From Sipunculus nudus (taxonomy: Eukaryota > Annelida > Sipuncula > Golfingiida > Sipunculidae): a DNA stretch of 64,000 bases. The DNA lies in NCBI GenBank assembly GCA_026874595.1, contig JAPPUL010000068.1:509001-573000 (forward strand). The letters are read 5' to 3'. Shown here piece by piece: positions 17,905-27,061 of this stretch (within the stretch, counting starts at the first letter, position 1; each line of letters begins with the position of its first letter). The position numbers were made by a program, and so were the translations under genes. The notes under the pieces were generated by a model. The model was not told where the DNA came from. It did no database searches and was given only the letters and a program-made list of their open reading frames with translations.

Positions 17905-20472
17905 ATGAGAAACATGTATTTACTAATCTTATCGATTATGGTGCTGGTTAGTTGTACAACGGACAACATCGAGTACTTAGGACTGACGGGGCCGCAGGAT
18001 AGGCAAGCGAGAGAAGGGCAGGCAATGAGTCAAGATCAGTTCAAGGCAAAGCTTAAAGCAAACGAGAGTTTTGTTTTAACTAACGATCTTACCTTAGAGA
18101 TCTCTGATCTACCAACCCTCTTTACATTAGAGGAGTGGGAGAGTGTAGAAAGCTATAGTGGTACACTAGACGGCAACAACAAGAAGATAACAATAAAGTC
18201 ATTTAAGAGCGGCTCGGTTGGGCTACTAAATAAATTAGGAGCAGGTGGAAAGATAAAAGATCTGACTTTAGAGCTTGACACAGAGCTTAAGCTTAGTAAC
18301 AAGAACGGAGGGGTTTTAGCGGCTTACAACTCAGGGCTTATAGAAAGGGTTAAAATAATCGGCAGCGGGAAGATAATTCATTCAAGAGAACAGGGTGCAA
18401 TAGGTGGCCTTGTTGGAAAGAACGAGGCAGCTGGCAGGATAAAGCAATCTTCATCATCTGTTGGGCTTGAGGGCGAGGTACCGGCTGGAGGGCTTGTTGG
18501 AGAGAACGAGGGAGGTATAGAAGAAAGCTATTCAACGGGAGATGTTGTAGGAATGACGTGGATAGGAGGCTTTGTGGGAGTTAATAAAGGGGATATAAAA
18601 AACAGCTATTCAACGGGATCGGTTAGAGGGAAAGGAGCTTATCAGCGGGTAGGCGGGTTTGTTGGATACATAAGAGGAGTTATAGAGAATTGCTATTCCC
18701 GAGCAGAAAATGTAGAAGGAGCTGGAGTTGATGTAGCTGTTGGGCGGTTTGCGGGAGAGATAGAAGGTGTTAGCTCAGAGACGGGAGTGGATTATAGCAA
18801 TAAACTAAAAAACAATTTTGTAATGGAAATATCGTCGCCAACAAAGGATATTGGGATAGGAAGCTCATCTGTGCTAAGGGCATTAAAGACAGAAGAGATT
18901 AGGGCAACTACATTTAGTTCTAAAGGCTGGTCAGACGCTGTGTGGATATTTGGACCAAAGAAGTGGCCAGAATTTGTATGGCAAAGTGGGGTAGGAAGTC
19001 CTGGAGTAGGAGATGGACCTATAAAGCCTAAAGAGATGACTCAAAAGGAGTTTAGGGAAAAGCTTGTGGCTCATGAGAGTTTTGCATTAACAAACGACCT
19101 TACATTAGAGAGGTGGGAGATGGTTTTGGAGTATAGAGGGAAGCTGGATGGGAAAGACAAGAAGCTAATAATAAAGTCGTTTAAAGGAGCTGATGCCAGA
19201 GGGTTAATAAAGGAGATAGGCGAAGGTGGAGGGGTGAAGGATCTTAATATAGAGCTTAAAGAAGATGTTACTTTTGAAGCGGACCCAGGTGCAAGAAGAT
19301 ACGAAGATATAGACGCAGCAGGATTACTTGCAGCTTTTAACAAAGGGAAGGTAGAAGGGGTAAAGGTATTCGGCAGTGGCAAAGTAAACCGAGTAAAAAA
19401 GAATGTGTGGGATACGACAGGGGGACTAATTGGAAAGAATGAAAAGACAGGCCATGTAAAAGGGAGCTCATCCGAGCTTGTGGTTGAGGGGAATTACAAT
19501 GTCGGCGGTCTAGTTGGATTGAACGAGGGCAGCGGCAAAATAGAAAACAGCTATGCAGAAGGAGATGTTGAGGGAGAGTCCGATGTCGGCGGTCTAGTTG
19601 GAGGGAACGGGGGCACAATAGAAAAAAGCTATGCAGAAGGAGATGTTAAGGGAGAGGACGGTGTTGGCGGTCTGGTTGGATGGAACTGGGGCACAATAGA
19701 AAAAAGCTATGCAGAAGGAGATGTTAAGGGAAGAAACTATGTCGGCGGTCTCGTTGGATTGAACAGGGGCAGCAGCACTATAACAAACAGCTATGCAGAA
19801 GGAGATGTTGAGGGAGATTACTATGTCGGCGGTCTAGTTGGATTGAACGAGGGCAGCGGCAAAATAGAAAACAGCTATGCAACCGGAGCTGTTGAGGGAA
19901 AGGACTTTGTCGGCGGTCTGGTTGGATATAGAAACTATAGAGGCACAATAGAAAACAGCTATGCAACCGGAGCTGTTAAGGGAGAGGAGGCTGTCGGCGG
20001 TCTAGTTGGAGGGAACGGGGGCAAAATAGAAAACAGCTATGCAACCGGAGCTGTTACGGGCACAGGGCACTCTGTCGGCGGTCTGGTTGGATGGAACTGG
20101 GGCAAAATAGAAAACAGCTATGCAACCGGAGCTGTTACGGGCACAGGGAGCAATGTCGGCGGTCTGGTTGGAAGGAACAGGGACAAAGGCACTATAACAA
20201 ACAGCTATGCAACCGGAGCTGTTACGGGCACAGGGAGCAATGTCGGCGGTCTGGTTGGATGGAACAGGGGCGGCAGCACTATAACAAACAGTTTCTGTTT
20301 GGACAGGGGTCTTAATCCAGTCGGACTTAACGACGGCGGAACCGTTTCAGGAGTAAGAAAGATAGCAACAGCGGCAATTACAGCAAATACGTTTACTGAT
20401 GCGGGCTGGTTAAGCTCTGTGTGGAAGAATTTGGTAGCGAGGCAGTGGCCAAAGCTTAAATGGCAGCCGTAG
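17905..20472 (+). CDS. Large two-domain GLUG-repeat lipoprotein (third of four)
   Basis: Lipoprotein of 855 residues with lipobox LVSC (Cys17). It contains two homologous halves: each begins with a (S/T)QxxFxxKLxAxESFxLTNDLTLE module, then a beta domain with DGxxKKxxIKSFK, then GLUG repeats. The first half has about five repeats; the second has about eleven very regular ones (core VGGLVG, then IENSYATGAV or IEKSYAEGDV), many nearly identical in DNA. The ATG is seven bases after AGGAGG; a TTG two codons earlier is a weaker choice. Such arrays vary easily in copy number. A surface role is likely but unproven. Confidence 0.87.
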   Translation: MRNMYLLILSIMVLVSCTTDNIEYLGLTGPQDRQAREGQAMSQDQFKAKLKANESFVLTNDLTLEISDLPTLFTLEEWESVESYSGTLDGNNKKITIKSFKSGSVGLLNKLGAGGKIKDLTLELDTELKLSNKNGGVLAAYNSGLIERVKIIGSGKIIHSREQGAIGGLVGKNEAAGRIKQSSSSVGLEGEVPAGGLVGENEGGIEESYSTGDVVGMTWIGGFVGVNKGDIKNSYSTGSVRGKGAYQRVGGFVGYIRGVIENCYSRAENVEGAGVDVAVGRFAGEIEGVSSETGVDYSNKLKNNFVMEISSPTKDIGIGSSSVLRALKTEEIRATTFSSKGWSDAVWIFGPKKWPEFVWQSGVGSPGVGDGPIKPKEMTQKEFREKLVAHESFALTNDLTLERWEMVLEYRGKLDGKDKKLIIKSFKGADARGLIKEIGEGGGVKDLNIELKEDVTFEADPGARRYEDIDAAGLLAAFNKGKVEGVKVFGSGKVNRVKKNVWDTTGGLIGKNEKTGHVKGSSSELVVEGNYNVGGLVGLNEGSGKIENSYAEGDVEGESDVGGLVGGNGGTIEKSYAEGDVKGEDGVGGLVGWNWGTIEKSYAEGDVKGRNYVGGLVGLNRGSSTITNSYAEGDVEGDYYVGGLVGLNEGSGKIENSYATGAVEGKDFVGGLVGYRNYRGTIENSYATGAVKGEEAVGGLVGGNGGKIENSYATGAVTGTGHSVGGLVGWNWGKIENSYATGAVTGTGSNVGGLVGRNRDKGTITNSYATGAVTGTGSNVGGLVGWNRGGSTITNSFCLDRGLNPVGLNDGGTVSGVRKIATAAITANTFTDAGWLSSVWKNLVARQWPKLKWQP
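19490..20300 (+). repeat. In-gene array of near-identical GLUG repeats (~66-72 bp units)
   Basis: About eleven units of 22-24 codons lie in tandem inside the third GLUG gene, each built around GTCGGCGGTCTGGTTGGA and AACAGCTATGCA. Unit length stays a multiple of three. Neighbouring units fall into two families: AEGDV in the first half and ATGAV in the second, which suggests spread by unequal exchange. Confidence 0.9.
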
Positions 20473-20545
20473 ACTGGCATAAAGCCGCAGGTTTATAAAG
20501 CCGCAGGGCATAAGCTCATAGGGGCCCCAAGGGACCGTAGGACAT

Positions 20546-20592
20546 AATAGTAGGCATGCTTTTTTTTAAAACCTAAAAAGGTGCCTACTATT
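20546..20592. terminator. Inverted repeat after the third GLUG gene; possible terminator
   Basis: Perfect 11-bp arms AATAGTAGGCA (20546-20556) and TGCCTACTATT (20582-20592) enclose 25 bases with eight Ts. No T-run follows the right arm, so simple intrinsic termination is unsure. The left arm sequence also occurs after the first GLUG gene (about 15790). Confidence 0.5.
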
Positions 20593-20914
20593 TCGCTCTT
20601 ATGCCATAAAAGAGAACTACAGGACCCTAAGCTAAAGCCAGTAGACCTACTCTACAGCAAGCCCAAACTATAACATCTTGACAATACCCAGCAACGTAGC
20701 CAACACTTATTAAGCTTACTTATAATAATAGTTGCTTTGTATATCATAGTAGTCCCAACAGAACCATATACGAGGCCAATTCATAAATTAAGCACAATAT
20801 AACTTTAGATAGATATATATTAACCTTTCTTATCCTGCTTATTCTTCTTATTCCCTTCTTAATTTATCTTACTTTCTAAACCATAAAACTATATTACTTC
20901 TAACGCCCTTCTTT

Positions 20915-20962
20915 TATATGAATATATGAATATATGAATATATGAATATATGAATATATGAA
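20915..20962. repeat. 8-bp tandem repeat TATATGAA, six copies
   Basis: Six perfect copies lie 60-110 bases before the start of the fourth GLUG-like gene. An array of this sort in an upstream region could change promoter spacing when copy number changes. Confidence 0.9.
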
Positions 20963-21023
20963 CAAATAACAAAAATGTAGTGTTATGTACTTAACATGTA
21001 TAAATTCAGGAGCAAACCACTTT

Positions 21024-22142
21024 ATGAAGGACTTAAAGTACTATACAAACATTTTGATAAATAACAAACTTACAACATTAACCTTTTTTATTCTTGCTAT
21101 AATAATTGTTTTTCTGGTGGCTCTAATTAGTTGTAAACAAAGTGATGGCATACTTGAAGACTACCAACCGCCGAGTGGAACAACTCCAGCAGATGAACAA
21201 CCTGCGGCTTACGAATGTAGCTCTCCATATATTGCAATCGCAAACAAAGAGGACCTTGCAAAGATAGGAGTTGAAGAGAGCCATCCGCTCGATGGCAACT
21301 ATTGCCTAACCCAGGATATAACCGATTTAGGCGATGGACTAAATCCACTTGGAGGCACAGGACAAACCTTTACAGGAACTTTTGATGGTGCCTTCAAGGA
21401 AATTGCAACATTAAGTTTTACAACAACATCTACCACAGAGCAACGCGGAGGACTTGTATATAATATAAGCTCAAGCGGTGTTATAAAAAACTTAACTATA
21501 CGCTTAGGAAACATTTCTGGACCCAAGATACTGGCGGGCGGCGTTGCCTATCAAAACAATGGTCTTATAGAGAAGGTACGTGTACTTGATGGACAAATTG
21601 GAACTGCCATGGGCCCACTGGGTTGTCTTGTATCACGTCAATATGGGTCTATAAAAGAAAGTTATAGTAATTGTACTCTGACAAATTACTCTTCATCAGG
21701 AGGCATCCCTCTAAGTGGAGGTCTTGTGGGCCTAGCCTTTTCGGACAGCTTGATAGAGGATAGTTTTCATTCGGGTATAGTTAATAGCAATGAAATAAGC
21801 GCAGGATTTGTTGGATCATTTCTTCAGCCGGCAACAATAACTACAAGTTATACAAGATCAACAATAACCAAAGGTATGATTAAAGGAAGAATAGGTGGTA
21901 TAGTCGAAAGTGCTATGCCAACATTAAACGACGTTTACTATGATTCCAGTATAAATGCAGGCCTTGGAATTATAGGAGAATGGTACGAAGGGAGTCCTCC
22001 TGCTACAACGGGTATCAAGAAAGAAGATATAAAATCTGATAGTTTTAATAACTTTAATCCTAATATATGGATACTGGAAGCTGGGAACTGGCCTAAATTA
22101 AAATGGACTGATGGCCTGCCAACTGATAACATAGATTACTAA
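21024..22142 (+). CDS. GLUG-like lipoprotein (fourth of four)
   Basis: Predicted lipoprotein, 372 residues. A long N-terminal hydrophobic stretch ends in lipobox ALISC. The middle has a DGAFKEIATLSF beta segment and about five degenerate GLUG units (RGGLVYN, AGGVAYQN, SGGLVGLA). The end, WPKLKW, matches the WPTFKW/WPKLKW endings of the other GLUG proteins. The ATG at 21024 is preceded by AGGAG; a frame extension to 20985 exists but has no ribosome site. More diverged from the other three; unknown role. Confidence 0.8.
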   Translation: MKDLKYYTNILINNKLTTLTFFILAIIIVFLVALISCKQSDGILEDYQPPSGTTPADEQPAAYECSSPYIAIANKEDLAKIGVEESHPLDGNYCLTQDITDLGDGLNPLGGTGQTFTGTFDGAFKEIATLSFTTTSTTEQRGGLVYNISSSGVIKNLTIRLGNISGPKILAGGVAYQNNGLIEKVRVLDGQIGTAMGPLGCLVSRQYGSIKESYSNCTLTNYSSSGGIPLSGGLVGLAFSDSLIEDSFHSGIVNSNEISAGFVGSFLQPATITTSYTRSTITKGMIKGRIGGIVESAMPTLNDVYYDSSINAGLGIIGEWYEGSPPATTGIKKEDIKSDSFNNFNPNIWILEAGNWPKLKWTDGLPTDNIDY

Positions 22143-22314
22143 ATACTTGAGGAACAGCACTCTAGTTCTCACTTCCTAAAACTATTTATTTAAAAATAAT
22201 AGAATGTCTTAATTCCTAATATATCCATACTCGAAGAGCAATATTAACCTAAATTAAAATGGACTGATGGCCTGCCAACTGATAACATAGATTACTAAAT
22301 ACTTGAGGAACAGC
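22058..22314 (+). repeat. Duplicated 3' end of the fourth GLUG gene
   Basis: The last ~100 bases of the gene plus 16 bases after the stop recur 156 bases downstream. The right 67 bases are identical (22092-22158 and 22248-22314), the left part has diverged (22058-22091 versus 22208-22247). The second copy has no start and is a dead gene end. Confidence 0.88.
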
Positions 22315-22428
22315 CTATTGGTCCTCCCTTGCATAATCTCAAATTTCACGAAAGAAGGGCCGAAACGCAAACTGGTAATAGGCAACTTGCCTTACAAAAG
22401 GCTTAACACCATCTACTAAGAGTTTAGG

Positions 22429-23352
22429 CTATGTATTAATTTCAAAATTAGTTAACTTATTCTCAAGGATAAAATGCTTAAAGGAATCATATACCACATT
22501 CTTTAGTTTCCTTCTGTGATAAACAAGATAATAGTTTCTACTAAAGTTTAAATTCTTTACATTTACTCTATAGAGTTTATGATTTTCAAGCTCATCACGA
22601 ACGCTTTTTAAAGGTAGGCACGATATAGTTTCAGGATATTTAACAAGTAGATGTTTTATTGCTAGGGTATGTTGCAATTCAAGTACTATATTAAGCCGAT
22701 TCTTAAGCTCTCCTAAGTGATCAAAAAAAAGTTCAACTATGCCAGACTCTTTCTCCCTTAAAAGCCATTTCTTATCTAAAAGCTCATCTATAAAATACTC
22801 CTTGCCAAGCAATTTGCTATTAGCACTAACAACTATAAGTTCATCCGCTCGCAAAAACTCCCTTACAATATTAGGATTAGTAATCTCACTTTCGATAAAT
22901 CCTATATCAATACGCCCATCATTTAGCATATCAATTATCCCTTTGGCATTCGTCCAATAATGCTTAATTTCAACCTCCTGATGCATACTTTTATATTCAT
23001 ATAACAAATATGGCACCAAATATATTGCTAAAGTATGTGTTGAGCCAACTATTAGCTTGCCTGCTACTTTATGTTTTGAAAAGATATTCTTAGTTTCTTT
23101 AAGCTCATGTAATAAAGGTCTTACCTTTTCTTGTAGTAAGCGCCCTCTTTCATTTAATATTAGCTTTTTTCCTATCCTGTCAAACAATTTCTCTTGAAGC
23201 TTAGCTTCTAGAGATCTTATTGTTAGAGATATATTCGGTTGGGTCATTTCTATAGAGCGGGATAATAAGGTTAAATTCAAATTATTTGCTACTTGATTAA
23301 AAATATCAAGTTCTTTTAATGTAATCTCATTCTCACTTTTTCCATTATTCAT
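22429..23352 (-). CDS. LysR-family transcriptional regulator
   Basis: DNA-binding regulator of 307 residues. The N-terminal winged helix-turn-helix (about 10-70) has the LysR pattern (LTLLSRSIEMTQPNISLTIR, then LEAKLQEKLFDRIGK). Residues ~95-300 form the two-lobed effector domain, starting GKLIVGSTHTLAIYLVP, the CysB/CbbR-like type. It faces away from the GLUG gene and is divergent from the PilZ gene. A perfect AT-rich dyad lies 55 bases upstream of its start and may be its operator. Target and ligand are unknown; it is 8 kb from the sulfolactate operon, so control of that operon is not shown. Confidence 0.92.
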   Translation of the reverse strand: MNNGKSENEITLKELDIFNQVANNLNLTLLSRSIEMTQPNISLTIRSLEAKLQEKLFDRIGKKLILNERGRLLQEKVRPLLHELKETKNIFSKHKVAGKLIVGSTHTLAIYLVPYLLYEYKSMHQEVEIKHYWTNAKGIIDMLNDGRIDIGFIESEITNPNIVREFLRADELIVVSANSKLLGKEYFIDELLDKKWLLREKESGIVELFFDHLGELKNRLNIVLELQHTLAIKHLLVKYPETISCLPLKSVRDELENHKLYRVNVKNLNFSRNYYLVYHRRKLKNVVYDSFKHFILENKLTNFEINT

Positions 23353-23406
23353 AATAATACTCTTATTTTAGTTAATCTTAATTTCGCTATTCTTTAGTTT
23401 TTGTAC

Positions 23407-23440
23407 TTTAATTATTAATAACTCTTTATTAATAATTAAA
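23407..23440. promoter_or_regulatory. Perfect 15-bp dyad upstream of the LysR gene
   Basis: Arms TTTAATTATTAATAA and TTATTAATAATTAAA flank CTCT. The position, 55-88 bases before the LysR start in a divergent spacer, suits a LysR autoregulatory site (these contain T-N11-A dyads). It could also be a hairpin in AT-rich DNA by chance, but 15 of 15 pairs is notable. Confidence 0.5.
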
Positions 23441-23845
23441 CAACCTATAAATAGGATTTATAGATACCTTATTATTCTATTAACTGTCCCATAAGATAAT
23501 CTATCCACTTTATACTTATTAAATCCAAATTAATACTCTTCTATAACCTGCTATAAGTAGAATTATAATATAATATACAGACAGGTTTAAGTAATAATAA
23601 AAGTATGTCTTTTTATGCTTGTTATAAATAGTTTTATGTTTTTATATTAATATTTTTAATACTAATATAAAAAGACTCTTACCTATTTTGATTCTCAAAA
23701 ACTTTAGAATAATATTATAATAGCTTTTGATAAAAGACAGCGTAATAAAGAGAATAAGTTTTTAATGACATTATATCCTAAAATAATGATAAAACATAAA
23801 ATAAATAAACTTGCCAAAAATATAATCTTATGTTAGACTTACGCT
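23441..23845. other. AT-rich divergent spacer
   Basis: No gene seen. Very AT-rich, without repeats beyond the dyad at 23407-23440. Promoters for LysR (leftward) and PilZ (rightward) should be inside. Confidence 0.4.
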
Positions 23846-24160
23846 ATGCAACAAGATAAGAGAAGTTCTCCTAGAATAGGCAATAACTCCGTTGTTAAGA
23901 ATGCATACTTTGTTTTTAAGAAAGCTCCTAAGACTAAAGACGATTTACTTGAATTTGAAATTTCTAATATTTCACATAATGGCTTAAAGGGAACTTTACC
24001 TAAAGATATTAATAAAACCATTGAAAGCGGCCTTAAATTACCTGTAAGCATTGTTTTTAACAACAACAGAACTCTAAATTTAATGGCTCGGGTTGTTTGG
24101 AATAATACCCAAAATAATAAAATTGAATTTGGACTGCATTTCCTTGGATCATTATATTAG
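23846..24160 (+). CDS. Single-domain PilZ protein, probable c-di-GMP receptor
   Basis: Small cytoplasmic protein of 104 residues made of one PilZ domain. Both c-di-GMP binding motifs are intact: RxxxR (R6SSPR10) and NxSxxG in EISNISHNGLKG. The closing VVWNN…NKIEFGLHF is the usual end of the barrel. It stands alone between LysR and the nuclease gene, so the output it controls (motility, adhesion) cannot be read from context. Confidence 0.85.
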   Translation: MQQDKRSSPRIGNNSVVKNAYFVFKKAPKTKDDLLEFEISNISHNGLKGTLPKDINKTIESGLKLPVSIVFNNNRTLNLMARVVWNNTQNNKIEFGLHFLGSLY

Positions 24161-24310
24161 ATACTTTAATTAAACTACCTCCTTGAGAGACAAGTAGTTC
24201 TCTATTCTTCCCTTCTTATTTTGCTTTTAAAGCAGCTTATAAATAACTGTTTTATGAAATATCTACTCATAGCTTTGTCTATGACCAGTTAATTTAAGTT
24301 GCAAATGTTT

Positions 24311-25141
24311 TTATGAATCTTCAAATTCTTTAAGTTTAAAATATATTTCATATAGAAATATCTCAACGTCGTTTTTAAGCATTGTTCTTGCATACTCCAA
24401 TCGTTTATCCCATTTGCCGCAGATAATAATCCCTTTAACATTTTCATCACTTAAATTCTTTTTAACCCATCCCATATATCTGAAAAGCTGTCCAATCGTC
24501 TCATCGCTTGTTTGGGCTTTCTTTAATTCAATAACAACATAATTATTGCTACCCTTATTTCTTGCAAGAATATCTATGTACCCTATCCCAGGTTCAGTAT
24601 AATACTGCTGACTCTTATTTTCTCCGTCCTCTATTATCAAATCATATTTTTTCCCAAATGCCGTTTCATTCCAATTCTCAATAATGAAATTTTCCAGAGT
24701 CTGTTCCATATAAAAAAGACCTTTGCTTAAAACAGAAGTCTCGTCTTTTGTGCTTATATTCAAGCACTCTTTATATTTATGTAGGATCGTATCTAAATCT
24801 TTCTTAAGTAGTATTTTAGTTACTTCTGAACCCTCTGAAAAATATTGAACTTCAGTACCATTTATTTTGGGTGTGTAATGTTTGAAAACGAAAGAGTCTC
24901 CATAACATGGCGGCTTTTTTATAAGGTCAAAAACCTTTTCCTCTTTTAATATCTGTGAGTCCCAAGGAGATTCATATTTGATTGTTTCACTTATTCCATA
25001 AGCAAGAACGAGAATATTCTCTTGTTTATAATATAGATAAACAGGGTAGTAACCGTTACTAGTTGACATTCCGGAACCCAGAAAGGAAATCCAAGAAACA
25101 TGGGCAGGGCCCATACCGAAAGAAACCTTTAACCAAATCAC
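24311..25141 (-). CDS. McrB-N-like plus PDDEXK nuclease-like protein
   Basis: A 276-residue protein with two parts. Residues ~1-120 resemble the McrB/MrcB N-terminal DNA-reading domain (SWISFLGSGMSTSNGYYPVYLYY). Residues ~150-265 look like a PDDEXK nuclease fold as in NucS: IIEDGENK, GYIDILARNKGSNNYVVIELKKAQTSDETIGQLFRYMGW carries the D…ExK core. Together they suggest a modification-dependent or stand-alone restriction-type nuclease. The GTG start overlaps the glmS stop as GTGA, so it is translated after glmS. The N-terminus seems slightly short for the domain. No methylase is nearby. Confidence 0.68.
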   Translation of the reverse strand: MIWLKVSFGMGPAHVSWISFLGSGMSTSNGYYPVYLYYKQENILVLAYGISETIKYESPWDSQILKEEKVFDLIKKPPCYGDSFVFKHYTPKINGTEVQYFSEGSEVTKILLKKDLDTILHKYKECLNISTKDETSVLSKGLFYMEQTLENFIIENWNETAFGKKYDLIIEDGENKSQQYYTEPGIGYIDILARNKGSNNYVVIELKKAQTSDETIGQLFRYMGWVKKNLSDENVKGIIICGKWDKRLEYARTMLKNDVEIFLYEIYFKLKEFEDS

Positions 25142-27009
25142 TCAACAGTGACACTTTTGGCTAGGTTTCTAGGTTGGTCTACATCACAATCTTTTTTAGT
25201 CGCTATATGATACGCTAATAACTGAAGAGGAATTACCGACAATATCGGAGTTATATAAAAAGGCACGGAGGGAATATAGCATACATAATCCGCAAGCTTA
25301 CATATCTCCTTATCTCCATCCGTTGCTATCGCTACCACTATCCCTTTCCTTGACTTTATCTCTGCTATCGTTGTTAGTGTCTTCTCATAAAGATAATCTT
25401 TTAAGACTATTACTATCACCGGCATATTTTCATCTATTAAGGCCAAAGAACCATGTTTCAGCTCCGCTGCATTAAGTCCCTCTGCATGTATATACGATAT
25501 CTCCTTAAGCTTTAAGGCCCCCTCAAGCGCTACTGCGTAATTATAACCCCTGCCAAGATAAAGTATACTTTTATAATCTAAAAAATTACTTGATATCCTA
25601 GACACACAATCACTCCTATCTAATACCTCCTGTACTAAACCAGGTAAACTACTTATAGCCTCTATCATATCACGACCTTCACTTAATGACAGATGTTTTC
25701 TACGGCCAAGTGATAACGATATCAATAGTAGTACTACCAACTGGGAGGTGAACGCTTTTGTGCTTGCTACTCCTATCTCAGGACCTGCATGCAAGAATAT
25801 TCCTCCATCGCTTTCTCGCGATATCGAACTGCCCACTACATTACATATTGCGTACACTAATGCTCCTTTTAACTTTGCCTCTCGCAGCGCTCCCAAGGTG
25901 TCTGCTGTCTCCCCAGATTGACTTACTGCTATTACTAACGTATTCTTATTTAATATAGGTCCCCTATAACGAAACTCTGATGCGTATTCTACGTCCACTG
26001 GGATGCCTGCCATATCCTCTATATAGTATTTCCCCAATAACCCAGAATGATAAGATGTCCCCATCCCTATTATTATTATCCTTTCAAGCTCGCGCACCAT
26101 TGCCGATTGGTTTATAAACGTTGACAACACTGCATCACCGCCAAGTACATTAAGTCGTCCTTTTAGGGCGTTGCCTATGCTTTGACCTTGCTCGTATATC
26201 TCCTTAAGCATATATGTTGGATACTCTCCTTTGCTTAGAGACTCAAGCTTTAGACTTATTTTACTTGCAACACGTTCTACTTGGTTGTTTTCCATGTCGC
26301 GTATACTAAACGTTTTCGTCTTTAAAGTCGCTATCTCTCCATCTTCTAGATATATTACATCCGATGTATAACTCAAAAGGGCCGCAACATCACTTGCTAC
26401 TACACTCTCTGACTCCCCCCTCCCTATTACCACAGGACTGCCGTGCCTTGCACATATTAACATGTCAGGATGGCTGCTTGACATCACTATAAGCCCATAT
26501 GTACCCTCTATCTCCTCTAACGCCTTTATTACCGCCATCTCAAAATCTCCTGCATAGTAATCTTCTATCAAATGCACTATTACCTCACTGTCTGTCTCAC
26601 TCCGAAATCTATGCCCCTTCCCTTCTAAGGCTTCCTTCAAACGTACGTAATTATCTATTATCCCATTATGTACTACTGCAAAATTATCTTCACAATCCAT
26701 ATGTGGATGAGAGTTTGCATCTGATACCTCTCCATGTGTTGCCCAGCGCGTATGGCCTATCCCGCACCCTCCTCCACCACCAAACCATTCAAGCTTCTTT
26801 ACATTCTCCTCTAAAGACGAGATCTTCCCTTCTTTCTTCATTAGATTTATTCTACTAATCCCTATTCTCGCCCCTACATCGCTTCTTCTCTCTCCTGCGC
26901 AATAGGCAAGCCCTGCTGAATCATATCCGCGATATTCCATCTTGTAAAGACCTTTTAACACGTTCGATATGCTCTCCCGCTCCCCTACATAGCCCATTAT
27001 TCCACACAT
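25138..27009 (-). CDS. glmS: Glutamine-fructose-6-phosphate aminotransferase (isomerizing)
   Basis: Makes glucosamine-6-phosphate for cell wall and lipopolysaccharide. The N-terminal glutaminase starts with Cys2 (MCGIMGYVG) and has GHTRWATHG and NSHPH. Two SIS sugar isomerase domains follow (GMGTSYHSG, then AVSQSGETADT; GRGYNYAVALEGALKLKEI), ending with DQPRNLAKSVTVE. At 623 residues it is slightly longer than usual. No ribozyme-like leader was recognised. The nuclease gene is coupled downstream. Confidence 0.97.
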   Translation of the reverse strand: MCGIMGYVGERESISNVLKGLYKMEYRGYDSAGLAYCAGERRSDVGARIGISRINLMKKEGKISSLEENVKKLEWFGGGGGCGIGHTRWATHGEVSDANSHPHMDCEDNFAVVHNGIIDNYVRLKEALEGKGHRFRSETDSEVIVHLIEDYYAGDFEMAVIKALEEIEGTYGLIVMSSSHPDMLICARHGSPVVIGRGESESVVASDVAALLSYTSDVIYLEDGEIATLKTKTFSIRDMENNQVERVASKISLKLESLSKGEYPTYMLKEIYEQGQSIGNALKGRLNVLGGDAVLSTFINQSAMVRELERIIIIGMGTSYHSGLLGKYYIEDMAGIPVDVEYASEFRYRGPILNKNTLVIAVSQSGETADTLGALREAKLKGALVYAICNVVGSSISRESDGGIFLHAGPEIGVASTKAFTSQLVVLLLISLSLGRRKHLSLSEGRDMIEAISSLPGLVQEVLDRSDCVSRISSNFLDYKSILYLGRGYNYAVALEGALKLKEISYIHAEGLNAAELKHGSLALIDENMPVIVIVLKDYLYEKTLTTIAEIKSRKGIVVAIATDGDKEICKLADYVCYIPSVPFYITPILSVIPLQLLAYHIATKKDCDVDQPRNLAKSVTVE

Positions 27010-27061
27010 TATTTACTTTGTGCTCCCTTTAATCTTATTTCTTTTTTTTAACACCATCTTT

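Larger units (their letters stand above)
20473..21023. other. Spacer between the third and fourth GLUG genes
   Basis: Apart from AAAGCCG near-repeats just after the stop, the inverted repeat at 20546 and the 8-bp array at 20915, no gene or RNA is seen. The second half is strongly AT-rich. Confidence 0.5.

Noticed and set aside
22429-23352. LysR gene as regulator of the sulfolactate operon
   Set aside because: It lies over 8 kb away with the GLUG cluster between and no shared site was seen.
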